Part shown: positions 25,201 through 37,800 of the stretch, piece by piece | Numbering within the stretch: the stretch's first letter is position 1 | Layout: each line of letters starts with the position of its first letter | Assembly: GCF_001949145.1 (NCBI RefSeq) | Contig: NW_019091393.1 | Span: forward strand, 381,684 to 445,683 | DNA: 64,000 nt | Direction: 5' to 3' | From: Acanthaster planci | Taxonomy: Eukaryota > Echinodermata > Asteroidea > Valvatida > Acanthasteridae | The notes under the pieces: generated by a model | The model's input: the letters and a program-made list of their open reading frames with translations, nothing else | Databases searched by the model: none | Told to the model about the DNA's origin: nothing | Translations under genes and position numbers: made by a program

Positions 25201-28036
25201 GCCAAACGTTAGCTACGTAGACCGCCCTTGAGGCAAATTTGTAGTAATTTGGCTGGGATGGAGAGTAAGTGTTCTACAGCTTTCAAATATTTTGCCAGAA
25301 GCGTGAGATATTTCAAATATTGTGGCCGTTCACAACACCTTTTTTTACCTTTTTTTCTCTGAAATCCTCATTGAATAAAAACTGATGGGTTGCAATAACC
25401 GATTTTGATTAAGGAGAAGAGGTTAAGTAACCCAAGAATCTGCCGGAGAATGCGACCAATGTGAAATGTAAACCATCTCTTTCTCTTTCGGGAAAAGAAA
25501 TAATCGAATAGTACGGAAAAAGCGACCAAGGGATAGTTGGCGAACGGCTAAACATTGAACGGATTTTGGTGAAACCGAACCCTGGCCCGTTCGACAAGAA
25601 AATGCGGGCCGGGCCTGAATGCGGGAGATATCCGTCCGGGATTGTTTATCGAGGGCATGGGATGATATTATATCCAGTCAAAGGTTGAAGACACTGAAAC
25701 ACTTTTCGGCGAACAACAGAACATTTTTATCCGAGGGAAAAGAGAAACGGGCCCCTCATAATGGCGCCCCGCGCTCTGGTGGAACTTTGGACTAGGGCGG
25801 TTAGAAAACCTGATACGCACTCACCGCCGGACGGTTTGCCTTTCGCCGGGCTCTTTATTCCTGACTAAGCTCCCAAGTTCCCCAGGAACAATGACCATTG
25901 ATTGGGCCAGGAAACTCTATCCATGTTTTTCTGCTGGAAACCTCGGGCAAATGTCGAAAAAACAAATTTGCCGAGCGGAAAAGATGGCGCGACCTGGAAC
26001 TCACGCAGTCCCTCGTGTGTCTACAAATACAAGATAAGAAACTGTATAGGTGAGATTTCAAACGATTGCCAACCAGAGATTCTTCGACATGGATCGACTG
26101 TTTCTAACGACATGCTGCGTTTATTTCGTTCACATTAATATATTTACAACAAAAGCAAACACAATCGTGGTATCTTTTCTGTGACTGGATCACTTTTGAA
26201 TGTCTGCTTCCGAAATTGGTCTAGAACCCTGTCTTAACCCTGACGTCGGGTTGCTTATAAAATTCGCTTTCACGTTCCGGCCACAAAGGTAGACGTCTTT
26301 GCTATTTTACAACAAAACCAGAATGTCGAGACAAGCCAGTCTTTAATAAATAATAAGTTAATGAAAAAAAAAAGATTCTCGGTGATTTTCAAAGTCGTCG
26401 TTTTCAAAACGTCGCAAAATCCTTCGAGCTTCAATACTGGTACAAAATCTTGAGAAGACTGGTCTTTTGGGGCATCGTTTTTGGCCACGATCTGTGCGCA
26501 ACTCTCTCCCTACAAAAGCCAAACTAGCGATGCGGTTTTACAGTTCCGACGTGGGGGGTCTCGGCTATCTCCTGGTCTCAACGCTCCCCCAATAGCCGGA
26601 CATTAAACGGACGACTTTCCCGTTGTTGTGCGCAGAGATGGCGTGACGTATTTTACCATATTTGGTAAGGGGGACCGCTGAGACCGGGATACCGGGACAA
26701 AAGTTCGCAGAGCACAATATCATGCAGCACTCGGATGTTCGTGCAACTGTGTAACTTTGATCTCTGTTATATACTCTTGCTGTCGCAGGAACACAAACGA
26801 TTCCCTGACACGAGGGAGTTCCTCTGTGTTAAGGAATACCAAGACAACGTTATTCTCTCCGAGAAGGCCTTTGTCATGTATTGCCTATTGGTGTTCTACA
26901 TCATACCCCTGGGCATCATGGGTTTCGCCTACATCACGGTCTGCGTGCGGTTGTACCGCAGCGCCAAGATCTCCCGGGGTCTGCAGAGCATGAAGGCCCC
27001 CAGTTCCGCCAAGCCGCTCCGTACCAACGCCAACGGCTTCAGCGGCGTGTCCAACCCAAACGCAGTGGCCTCGTCGGTCGACGACGATCCCTTCTCGGCC
27101 GGCTCGGAGCCGCGGTGGGAGACGGCGGTGGGAGGACGGGTGGTGGTGTCGGGCGGGTCGCCTCACGCGCGGTACCAGAGACGACCTCGGAGACCCGTCT
27201 CGATAAAAGATCGACAACAGGTACCTGGAATTAGCCTAAGGCTCAGTCCATCACGACCCTTTCCACTTACTAAAAACAGGTCTGGTTAGAGTGGAGCCCA
27301 CATGTGCCTGTCCGACCACATTGATGGAAAATGGCGCTGCAGTGTAACTTTCCAAATTTCATTCGCCATGATTTTTTTTTTAAATTTTTACAAGCCTTCG
27401 TGTGGCTTTGTTATTTTCGAGGTCACGCAAATTTACACGTTCACGAGCAAAAGTGTGACTTCCTTTTTGATCTGTTATTCATTATTCTTCAATGAATCGT
27501 ACGAATAAGGACTGTTCCCGCCGATTACCTCTACTTTGAACGTCAATTTTCTTCTTTTTTTTCGTCAGGTTATATTGATGTTGATTCTGGTAGTTCTCCT
27601 TTATGCCCTAACCTGGGGACCCATGATCCTGGTTATGGTGCTCGTTGCCTTTAATGCCCTGAATCATCTCTGCATGAACGATATCTTCAAGCTCTCAGCC
27701 ACCATCCACGTCCTGACGTTCCTGAACAGCGCCGTCAACCCCATCGTCTACAGCTTCATGTCCCGCAATTTCCGGGAGAACGTGGCCCAGGCGCTGCGCG
27801 GCATCTGCCGGTGCGTCGGTTTGGGGAGCCGGCGTCGGCAGGGCGGGCGTGGCGGGCCCGGGGAGTCCATGTACCAGAGTTCGCGGTACAGCTCCACCAC
27901 CCTGGTCACGCAGGCCAGCTCGGTCAGACGGGGCCGCTCCACCAGCGATGGAAACTGCTCCCCTAGTCGGGGCACGGGACAGAACATAGAGCTTACCCAA
28001 TACTCCAGACTGCCAAATACTGAGCCCGTGGCTTGA
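22211..28036 (+). CDS. Class A (rhodopsin-like) peptide-type GPCR, five coding exons
   Basis: Coding exons are 22211-22433, 22892-23144, 23737-23860, 26789-27220 and 27569-28036. All junctions are GT-AG with matching phases and give 499 aa. The product is predicted to be a plasma-membrane receptor signalling through G proteins. An N-terminal NST glycosylation site is at residue 39. TM1 spans about 55-88 with the GN motif (N79), the TM2 LAVSD has D107, and C134 and C213 should form the TM3-ECL2 disulfide. ERF (158-160) replaces DRY, TM6 has TWGP (359-362) in place of CWxP, and TM7 has NPIVY (401-405). The third cytoplasmic loop is long (about 90 residues, Gly/Ser/Arg-rich), and the tail has CRC for possible palmitoylation. 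Helix patterns resemble neuropeptide receptors (orexin, CCK or QRFP type), but I cannot name the ligand. The start at 22211 gives the longest N-terminus; M15 is an alternative. Confidence 0.9.
24036..24625 (-). mobile_element. Degraded LINE (non-LTR) 3' end in GPCR intron 3
   Basis: On the minus strand this reads as the 3' end of a non-LTR retrotransposon. Near 24500-24545 one frame gives LRFKGPRLWNGL. After a frameshift, 24485-24429 gives SSLGRFKASFKSYLVPQ then a stop. These are the characteristic last residues of CR1/L2/jockey-like reverse-transcriptase ORFs. An A/T-rich 3' UTR follows, with AATAAA at 24069-24064, ending in a short ATTGATTG-type tail at about 24056-24036. The copy is 5'-truncated and broken by the frameshift. 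Its orientation is opposite to the host gene. Confidence 0.75.
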
Positions 28037-28815
28037 GAAGAAAAACCGAAAACTAATTCCAAGCCGTCCCAAACAAACTTTAGACATGACTTTTGAAATC
28101 AATCGATGCCGGCTGAACTATCAACTAACAGGCGTGGACGTCCAAAGTTGCACTCCAAAACATCAGCTGTAACAAACCATGCGAAAAAACAAAGGCAAAA
28201 CGACGAAAAGAAAGCGTATCAAGAACCAAGAAAGTAAACACTTTCAATCCTTGTCATCGATGATGCCAGTCGCTCGATTCTTGCATATTGCCCATTTGCT
28301 TTCCACCGAGTGAGCGACCGCGGGTCAGTGGATTGGAAAGGCTTGAGGTTAACCTCACCGGGCGGATCATCGTTTTCTTCGAGGCTTAGACCGGATGCCG
28401 CGATTGATAACCACAGCAAAAACTTGTCAGTTTAATACCGCGAGACGCTGTACGCCAACGTATATGGTCGCAATCCTGTTCGTTCTTCTTTCAGAGGTTC
28501 CCACTCATCAGTGACAAACCGAGAGGCTCAGCCGAGGCCAGCCTTGAACTGGCCTTGCCGCCACATGTGTGTGAATGATTGGACAAAGCGCCCTCTCTCG
28601 TTAACAACGCAGCCCACTGCAATGGCAGCTAAATGGGCCACTTCAAACGCGGCAGGTGAACGAGGACACCGATGGAGATAGTGGAATGATCGTTGAGGCC
28701 AGTCATTGTGGCCGCTGAAGCTACTGTTCTCTGGAGCCAGTAAATTGGGCAGTGAGAGCAACGAAAGAAGCCGAGCAGACCTCTGAAATGAACCGTTAGC
28801 TCCCCCAACACATTG

Positions 28816-28825
28816 AATAAATAAA
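28816..28825 (+). terminator. Candidate poly(A) signal of the GPCR
   Basis: Two overlapping AATAAA hexamers (AATAAATAAA) lie about 780 bp after the GPCR stop. They are among the first canonical signals downstream. No transcript evidence is available, so the 3' UTR length is inferred. Confidence 0.35.
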
Positions 28826-29817
28826 CACACTATCAAAGAAAGCACACTGGAGAATGAGGTCGCCCAGTGACTATGAGATATCGCCAAGATTTGTCAGGTT
28901 GTGTAAACAAAATACGACTGTTGATTCTGAAAAGGGCTGATTTGACAAAACGTGATTCAAATGGGATGTCAATTGGAGTATAGACGCACGCTTGTCAGTC
29001 TTTTATTCTGTTGCGCACTATCATAACTTTGATTGGTCAACACAGTATGGAACGGAACTCAAGGATTCAATAATGTCACGTGATATGCGTGCATGCGCAG
29101 TTATCAAATTAAGAATGGGATTTGTCGACCTTTGTGCTAAGTATTTCTTGTTCCATTTATTTTATTTATATGACGTATATTTTATCTAGTTCTTTTCCTA
29201 TTTTTCTGGGCACACTAGAAATAGTTCATACACATCAGTGGTAGTGTGTGTTGGGTGTGGAAGTCATTGAGGAAGGAATCTCAATCGGAGTGTGTTTGGT
29301 GAGTTTTGAGTGAGTTTCGAGTATTAGTAGACGAGCAATCCTTTAACAGAATCCGTACAATCCAGCTTTTTGCAGACAAAGTGTGGGATTTGTGTGGATT
29401 TGATAAATGACCATCGCGTGTGTCTGTTTGCCGTTTCATTTATTTGTACCATTCGAGGTGTTGGCTGATAGTCCATTTGCAGAAAGTCCGAATTTCTTTG
29501 TTTCAGATCTGTATCCAGAAAATAATGCCACGCGACATTTAGAAAGCACTTCACTTTTAGTGATTAATTCGAGCTTTTATTAGGTTTGGACCTTTATCAA
29601 ACATTTCCAATGAGTGTGTTAATGATAACTGACGCAGCCGTATTTTGGTTCTGACGCGATGGACACATACGCAACATTGCTTTGATTAATAAAATTAAAA
29701 GAAACTACTTCGGCGCCTTTTAGTGACTAGGTGCTCTCTCACTTCTGAACCTTCCTCACAAATCCGAAGTGGATTTATTTACATTCAATTCAGAACGTTT
29801 CCACATCAAGGAGCAAC

Positions 29818-29945
29818 ATAAGGCTGAATACGAATCTGTTGTATAAAGCTAGTTCTGTGTCTTTGTCCATTTTAAATCCGACTACAGACGCGCTGAAAGT
29901 AGGCGTAGACGAAGCGCTGGATGCCCGTTTCGGACACGGCCATAG
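29818..29945 (+). mobile_element. MITE-A copy 2 (diverged)
   Basis: It begins TAAGGCTGAATACGAATCTG and ends TTCGGACACGGCCATAG, in the same orientation as the 19700 copy and of almost the same length (128 bp). The interior is more diverged, but the CTAG-rich centre and the inverted ends are still visible. Confidence 0.75.
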
Positions 29946-32900
29946 CTGTGTGGTCCAGACTGGGTATTTTCAAATTGTGGCTACGGCTGTGCAGTTTGTC
30001 ATGGACGCACCACGGAGAATAGCCTGGGCTGCAGATATTGACGGCCGCGTCGAAAATGGCCTTGGTCATGCGCACGCCTCGCCACGCGCGAGTGTGATAC
30101 TATCGCACGCACGCATCGGTTGGTCGGGAGTGGTCTACGCGACTGTATCGTGTACGTGTCATAGTCGTTGGGATACCAGCAAAGTGCTGTTCCCACTAAC
30201 AAAATTGCGCCCTCTCTTAAACCCAATCGAGGCCCAATAAGGTTAGAGGTGAGTTGCTGGTGTTTTTACCCTGGCGTGCTTTCAGGTTGAAGGTTGAGTG
30301 GTTTTGTCAGGCAAGGTACGAGTGCTTCCTGTGCGAAGGGGAAAGGAGAGTCCATGAAAGTGGGCATGAAGTGGGTGCAAACGATGTTTTCCGGGACTTC
30401 CTCCGGATGGCAATTGATGAGGTCACAAGTTCCACATGAGAGTCTAGTGACTTTTTGTTGTTACAAAATCACGCAGTTCATGCAAACTGTTGGATCCCTC
30501 GCAGGTATATTGTTGTTATTTTCAAAGAGTCATGCTAAGTGTGCGTATTAATCCTTTGTGGCTCATGGACATGAAGGACCAGGTTTTAATACATTAATGA
30601 TAGAAGAAATCTCATGAACCTATCACTATCGAGTATATGCATGTAATGTATCTAATGGGTCAAAATATTAAGGGCACTAGTCATAAATTGACTACTACGC
30701 TGGAAATGGAAGAGTCCCTGTCCTCTTTGTTTGACCAATCAGAATGAACATCACAGTGGCATCCAATCCAAATCGTTCCATTATGCCTGCTCTTCGAATG
30801 CCGGGGGAAATCAAATTACTTGTTACCAATGTATCCTTGGCGATTTGCGAATATAAAACAGTGTCTGTTTGATGTAAAGTATCGTCGAGGGGTTCCTGGT
30901 AGGAACGGGTATTTAGCATTGCAATAAATGTATTGGAAGAATTACAGAGAGTTGTTTAAAAGCCGCATCAGTACAGTTTCTAACCATTGACCAGTGTGTA
31001 CAATGTAGTCGTCATAATCGACAATGTTTGTAGGAGCCTCTTGAGAGACATTCGGATATCCGAGAATAGGCGAGAGAAGTAATAGTCGAGAGAAGTAATC
31101 GATACCCGAGGTGCTTTTCCCACCTATGCCCTGTCGTGTGGTTTTGCCACGTTAATTCAAAATGGTGTATAACTCGCTAAAACAATCGCAACCAACATAT
31201 CTAGTTTCTCTGTAAATAATGCTTTACGATCCGAGAAATACCAAACATCTACAGCAAAATTTTTTAGATGGAATAATATATAATAAAATGAAACTATAAT
31301 ATAGCTATAATAATTATCAGTATATATTTAGCAAAAGAAATAAAGAGTAAAGTGGATTGGTTGTATTGTATATAATCTTGCGAATGAAAAGTATAGGCTG
31401 TTTATAATAATTTTAAAGTGATTCTCGATTGTGCAATAGATGGATCTAATTACAAGAAGAATAGTTGGAATGAAAGAAAAAAAATATACTTAACTAGCTG
31501 GTAAATACGGCATTCTATCCAATAAGATATCCATATGATTATTTCAGGGTAAAACTGTTGTGGAGGTCAGTTTCTTACTCCCACACGTCAGATTGTGATA
31601 TGCATCCGACACAAACAAAAGTGTACCGTTAAAGGCTTGCCAAACATTTTTTGTAATTAATCTAACGAGTAAATCAAAGAAAAACGTGCTGATAAAAACA
31701 CAACGAATTCCGTCAAATCGTAAGAAAGAAAAGGTCTTCTTGGTTTGTGTTTTTTTCTGCATTCCTCTACCTTCTTTGGAGCAACATTCTCGACAAGACG
31801 GCTGTTAAGAAAAGATTGGCGCCAAAGTGAAGGTTAACATTCCAGAACACAGGCCGGTGACAGAAAATTAGGGTCGTACTCAGTAATGGATCCTATTTTT
31901 AGCAAGATACCCTTTATATAGCAACTGTAATATATGATATTTTGTTCCTTTGTCGGGTAACCATGCCTTGTAAATATTCAATAAAATAATCTCTATTTAA
32001 AAAAGTGTCCGTGTCCTGTTTCAGCCTTTCAAAGTAAGCCCCAACGAGAGGATTTTGAGCATAGATGGAGTACTACCCCTGGCCTGTTTGAAATTTTATC
32101 TGAATACTACTGTTGCATTGACGAACTTCAACCCATGACAATGAAGGAAAGTGAAATTCGTACAAAAGAAACCGACTAAGCATGTAGAGTGAACCCCCAA
32201 AAGATATGCCCTTCACGATTATCCTTATTTTCTTACCATTTGTGGAAACAAGTACTTCAAAAGCCTTGTGGCGTGAATGTTTAGTAGACAGCATGTTTTG
32301 TGCCCTCACTTACCGATTAGAAATTCAGGAATCCTATTTTGGCATCTCGTTCAGGACTAGTGTTTAAAAAAGGTGCTCTGTTTTACAAACTGGAAGTTTT
32401 AAGTGCTCCTCCTCTACTCTAACCGATGAAGGCCTTGCTTCGTTAGTGATAGTCTGGCCCGAGGAGACACTATCACTTCGGTAGCTCTACACCCATACGC
32501 GCTCGTAGAGGCCGTCCATAAACTACGTACGCATCGATGGGGTGGTGGTGGTTGTTCGTGCGTACGCAGTGCGTAAAGGAGTCGGAGTCAGATGCAATGA
32601 GCACATACGAAGAGCGATAAAATGGCTCGGAGCATATCTACAGGGACCAATGTATAACAAACGTTATAAAACGTATCATTTACACATGCACCCTTCAATA
32701 CTGCTCTTACTATTGTCCAAGCCACCTATCTGATAAAGCGAAGAGCTTGTGCGGTGTAATTCGGTCGTCCATTCCCTCGGAGGTACAGTGCAAGGCGGTT
32801 TGTTCCGGATTTATCTATTATAATAGTAAGTTTCTGGCTTCATTGCCTTGTTTGTAGCTGGTGTAATGAATGCCCAGAGTCACGTCCCTGTTGAGTGTTG

Positions 32901-33485
32901 TATTTTTATAAGTTTTTTGGAAGGTGTTTGGGCATGAAGCAGCCGCGACTAAGCTCTCCATCGTGGTTATAACGGGGGAGCGGGGAAACTCGCTTGGTAG
33001 GGAAAAACAGAGCGAGAACCATCATCAAAGATGACAAGTGGAATTGGTCTCTCTATTCGGATTCATTTGAAGCACAAGGACACTATTGCACGCACTGTCT
33101 TGGTATTGAATCGTTTACTTAACTGTTAACTATACCGGCGCCTTTAGGAGTGGATGTCAACCAACTGATCTTCGATAGGCTGTGTTTTTATTCGATCAAG
33201 TTGTTTTCCATTCTTTTCTGGCTACCATGCAATTATCGTCATTGTTAAAATAAAAAAAGCAAAAAATTGAGATGACTGCAACATAATTTTGTCTGGGTGA
33301 ATTGATTTTAATTAGATGGACGAAACGACCGAAACAATTGCATTGGTTAAAGTTACTTGTGGAAATAATCTGTTCCGATTCAAACTATAGATTCATTGAA
33401 CTCAGATGAACCGTTGAAGATGAATCAAAACCTTGAACTGTAGATGCAATGAATTTTCTTAGACACGTTTTTCTTCAACTTTGTC

Positions 33486-34146
33486 CTCTTCTTCAATGTA
33501 TGAAAACTCTTTTACATCCCTGTTTAGTTAAATGCATTGAAAAGTGTCCTTTTTATACAATTCAAATTATCCGTGCTTTCCTGGACAACTGAGGGCGCTG
33601 TTGCCGTGAAGTCATGTCGGGACTGAGCGTTTTCGAAACGAGTGCATTCATGTTAGACTTCAGTTTCGCTGGTTCCAGTCAGAGCTTGAGCATGTGGTTT
33701 TGAAGGCCGTTTCAGAATGGCTGGAACATGTGGTTTTGAAGGCCGTTTCAGAATGGCTGGAACCAGCGAAACCAAAGTCTAAGCCGAACCTACTCGTTTC
33801 GAAAACGCTCATAGTGCATGGGCTTTCTGTTCAAATTGTGAACCCAGAATTTACTTGCTGAAAACATTTCTGAGAAAGGGATTGATGCTTGCTGATTGTT
33901 ATGCACATAAACAACAATGAATCGGCAAAGAAGAGAGCTGAGTCCAGCAAAATCTTTAAAGAAATGCAGGGTTTTTTGTGTCCAAACCAATTCACCAGGT
34001 TTCTTCCTGAGATGGCATCATAGTTTTGACATGAATATGGACATACTCATTAGCATAAAGGTAAAAAGGCGCTAAATATCCTTTGAAAGGTAAAGTGTGG
34101 CACGAAGGTGCGTTTTGAAGGTTGGTATTAAAACAAATCGATTGCA
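33486..34146 (+). repeat. Dispersed repeat C, copy 2, interrupted by a foldback element
   Basis: The same landmarks as the 19845-20316 copy occur in the same order and strand. The colinearity breaks at about 33624 and resumes after 33811. The interruption is a separate foldback element, which shows that repeat C is older than that insertion. Confidence 0.75.
33624..33811. mobile_element. Foldback element D nested in repeat C
   Basis: This 188-bp element is bounded by a perfect 20-bp terminal inverted repeat, TGAGCGTTTTCGAAACGAGT at the left and its exact complement at the right. Further inward pairing runs to about 57 bp (TTTCGCTGGTTCCAG on one arm and its inverse on the other). Between the arms, a 36-bp unit starting CATGTGGTTTTGAAGG is exactly duplicated in tandem at 33691-33726 and 33727-33762. 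It has no coding capacity. Perfect ends and exact internal duplication suggest a fairly recent insertion compared with the host repeat. Confidence 0.9.
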
Positions 34147-34688
34147 GCTACCCATTAAAACAAGTTTAGACAACCAGTACCATCAGGAGACGAAAAAACT
34201 AACCTGTGGAAATTAAAGTAGTGACAGAAGGAACTTTCCAAAATTTCCGAACGAATGAAATTAACATAACAAAATATGTCTTGATTAATTTACAGTTTGC
34301 AGTCCATGCATTGTACGGACCGGAAGGAAGTTTTTACAGGCCGGGCAAGTGTCAACCCTCTGCTTTTTTTGTCTATATGTATGCTTTTCTGAATTTTCAC
34401 ATTCGTATGTGGGTCGATAACGAGACTAACTACACGAGATAGCCGTGACCGATGTTTGGGCAGTAGAAATGCTAATGCACACACGCATGAAGAAACGCAG
34501 CTCATAATCTTTATGGACGCCCCCCCCCCAGTTGGATTACTGCCAAGAAATTTGACGTATAACTGCCCACGCAGTTATACAAGAATTCAAGTTAAATTTT
34601 AACTTGGACAAAACCTGCCAGTGGGTAGTCAAAATGATGCTCCTCTACTCGGAACATTTAAAAAGGTCTGATGAAGAGAGAACAAACG

Positions 34689-34865
34689 AATACGGGGGAT
34701 TCACGAAAGTGCGCCCCCAAGAGTTTACAACACGTTGACCAATCACAGTGCGTGAAACCTGTCGACCCAAATGCACGTTTGGAAAGGGTAGACAGATTTT
34801 GCGCATTGTGATTGCCCAACGCGTTCCAAACTCTTGGAGGCGCACTATTGTGAATCGCCCGTATT
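34689..34865. mobile_element. MITE-B copy 2
   Basis: A 177-bp relative of the 7921-8096 element. It begins AATACGGGGGATTCAC and ends GAATCGCCCGTATT, with the same inner CCAAGAGTTTACAACACGTT and CTCTTGGAGGCGCAC blocks. The near-identical length indicates a defined element, not a chance palindrome. Confidence 0.85.
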
Positions 34866-37800
34866 GATGAGACGCGGCCACTGTTTGTTTTTTTTGGGGG
34901 GGGGTTTCAGTTATCCAGCCTTGAAACGAGCTACGAGTTTAGCATCTGAAATCACAAGAGAAGTCACAAGACAAAAATCACCAGTGAGTCTTCGAAATAT
35001 TTGGTGATCAAACTCAATTTCGCCGGGCTCATTGTATCATTTCCCGGCTCCCTCTTCTGAGCGGGAAATGCAGCAGTTCGCGGCCCGTTACTGAGCCTTC
35101 GAGCCCCGGACGACCGCTGTCAGAGATCACGGGATGTGAGGAGCGATTCGCGGAGAAAACTTGTGTCCTTGTGCCTGATTTAATCAAATTAATTCTTAAT
35201 TTGTTAACCAAACGGTAATGGATTTGCCGGAGAGCAAGTGTACCGGCTGTGGATGGCTGAAATTTTGTGTCAGTCTGCAAGGGGACCTTGGAAATGAAAC
35301 GACCAGTGGCGAGTCTTACGGGGGGATGTAACAGACTGCCCGGAGGAATGCTTGGACAATTGCCTGCGATTCTCGCTAGATGCTGGCACCGAAACACCGA
35401 GCACGCGGACTGTTATTTGGTGGGTGCGATTGGCTCAGATAGGACGGGTAATTGAATGACGGATCCGGCGCATAAATGGTTGATGACAGCCAGCTGAGAT
35501 TGGTACGTGATTAAATCCCGACCGAACTGAACAAACAGAAAGTTTCAGGAGCCCGACGGCTGCCAACATTAATAACTCGCCGTTGTGTCAGCGTCTTCCT
35601 GAGGAAAAACAAAATAAATAAAAATTGAAAAAAAAACTTTACCGTGCTTAACAGTTTCATCAATATTGATTAGACATTTATTCTGGTGTCATGCAGACAA
35701 GATTCATGCAAGTTATGTCCAGCCACTTGCTGAATAGTATGAACTAAACATATTGTTTCGGAGTTAATGTAGTCATCCATTTATATGAATTGAAATAGAC
35801 GTTTTCATCATGGAAACACAGTGTTCTTTTTAAAAAATTTCATTTTCAATTCCGGCGTTTTTCGAAATACACGTGGATACTTGTCGTTTTTCTCCCCTGT
35901 TCCTTCGTTTCTAATTCTTTCCTCACATTTCGTCAGTAAACGGGGCCACCATGGCCGAGCATCACTTAAGAGCAGCGCTGAACAGCGCCCCTTTTGTCGG
36001 ATAGTCTCTCCCTTCACTTTTTTTCCGAATTGCAAGCAGTCAATAAAGGGCTGGATTTTTTGCAATGTGCACGTTCTTGCTTTACCGTGCCCGCTTTTCT
36101 TCTCGACAGACAGACTCAGGTTCGTTTTGTTGCTCTTACTTGCTTGGGGTTCACTTTTTCAGTGCACTGAACTCCGAAAGAATATTTCTTACAGTGAAGA
36201 AAAGTATAAAGTTGTGCAAAATATGAGTCTCAGAGTAAAACAGTGCAAGAATCCTTTATGCGTCATAAACAAAGCAACGTCCTTTGTCAACTGAATCGCA
36301 ACTCAGCAAAATTAACCATGCTCTCAACTCTTTTTATGGGTGTCTTTTTTTATCTACACACTCCTGTTTTTCGTTATTGCAAAAGGCTCGGCAGACAGTG
36401 GCAATATCTTTTCACAGCTACTACATTTACAAAAACAACACATTCCTGCCGTCTGGAAAAAAGAAAGCCAAGATGGGTTGTAGACCTGTGATTAAATTTG
36501 CCTGCGGCGCGCCCTCAACGCCAAAAAAATGGCTTTGTTTAATGACTAATCCCAAAATGTCAACACAGCGTTCATATTTACCCGCTACTGCCGGTGGAGT
36601 ACCGCTCTGCGCCATTAGCTTCGGCGTTATACATTAATTAATCATCGATTAAGCTCAAATTTGACAGGCACTCAGTCTGATATTTTTGCCTTTGTGCCGA
36701 AGACTTAAAAGTGACTTTATTCGCTTCTACCCCCGCTCACTCTAGGCAGTAACAGGCCTACATTATCTTGTCGGTCATCGGCTCAAAAAAATGCCAGCTA
36801 CTGTCTCGTGGAGTGAAGCTTGCCCTTCGCTAGAAACACCTCCTCTCCGAAGCAATTGACTTTGCACTTGCCCGAAGTATTATAGTCACTGGAGACTGGG
36901 CTCTCCCAGAGCGTGTGAAGAGAGTGGATAACTTTGCAAGCTCAGTTAAAGTGAGACAGTCGAATCCAACACCCAACGTTTTGCTACCACGTGCAGACGA
37001 CTTACCCCCCCCACCCTGAGGCTCCCCTACCCCACTGATGGACCCGACATATCAGAGAGCACCATCGTCGGCGACTTTTGACAGAATTGGTGCGTCGGCA
37101 TGATACTGGCTTTAACCTTTGACAAAAGCTGTAACCATCCGCTCAGTTGAGTCTCTGCCGGGTAATGTTGGAGCAATAATCTGCCAAACGTTGAAATAAA
37201 TGACTGGTCAGTAATAACGAGTGGGCACTGTTGAAATGCAAAACAGATTTATCAGCATAAAACAAAACAAATCAACGAGAAAATAAGCGACTTTACATCA
37301 CTAAAGAAGGACTGAATAACAAATACCACAACGACTATGGGCATGACTTTAAATTGCATGACCCTTCGGTAAACTCAACGAGGAAAAAAGATCATAGGAC
37401 GAGTATGGGGATATTTATTCCCAAGGTACCCAAAATCAAATGGCTTTTCTTTGCCCAACCTTATTTTCTCCTCATTGGGGACCGGCCTTTCGGCGATTCT
37501 CTCGGCTTCATCAGCAAGCGTAGGAGCGTCGAGGCAATAACACCCAGCCACCGGAAATTCTGGCCAACGTGGCCGGAAGCCGACGGTGAAAGCCTTTTTC
37601 ACTCCTGCGCTGCCGGCAGAGGATCGTTGAGTCAACACGTCCGCATTCATCATACGAGATTCAGAGGCGTTTGCCCATTAGGAGAAGCCGAGGAGAGATA
37701 ATTCCGTGTCGATTTCCCCTACAGGCATGCGCAACAGCAAATTACTTGAATTAAAAAACATTTCACGAAACTCTCCAAGTAATGTCACACAATTCAGATC

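Noticed and set aside
26885-27217. 110-codon minus-strand frame opposite GPCR exon 4
   Set aside because: Shadow of the GC-rich ICL3 coding sequence; the plus strand carries the receptor helices and correct splice sites.
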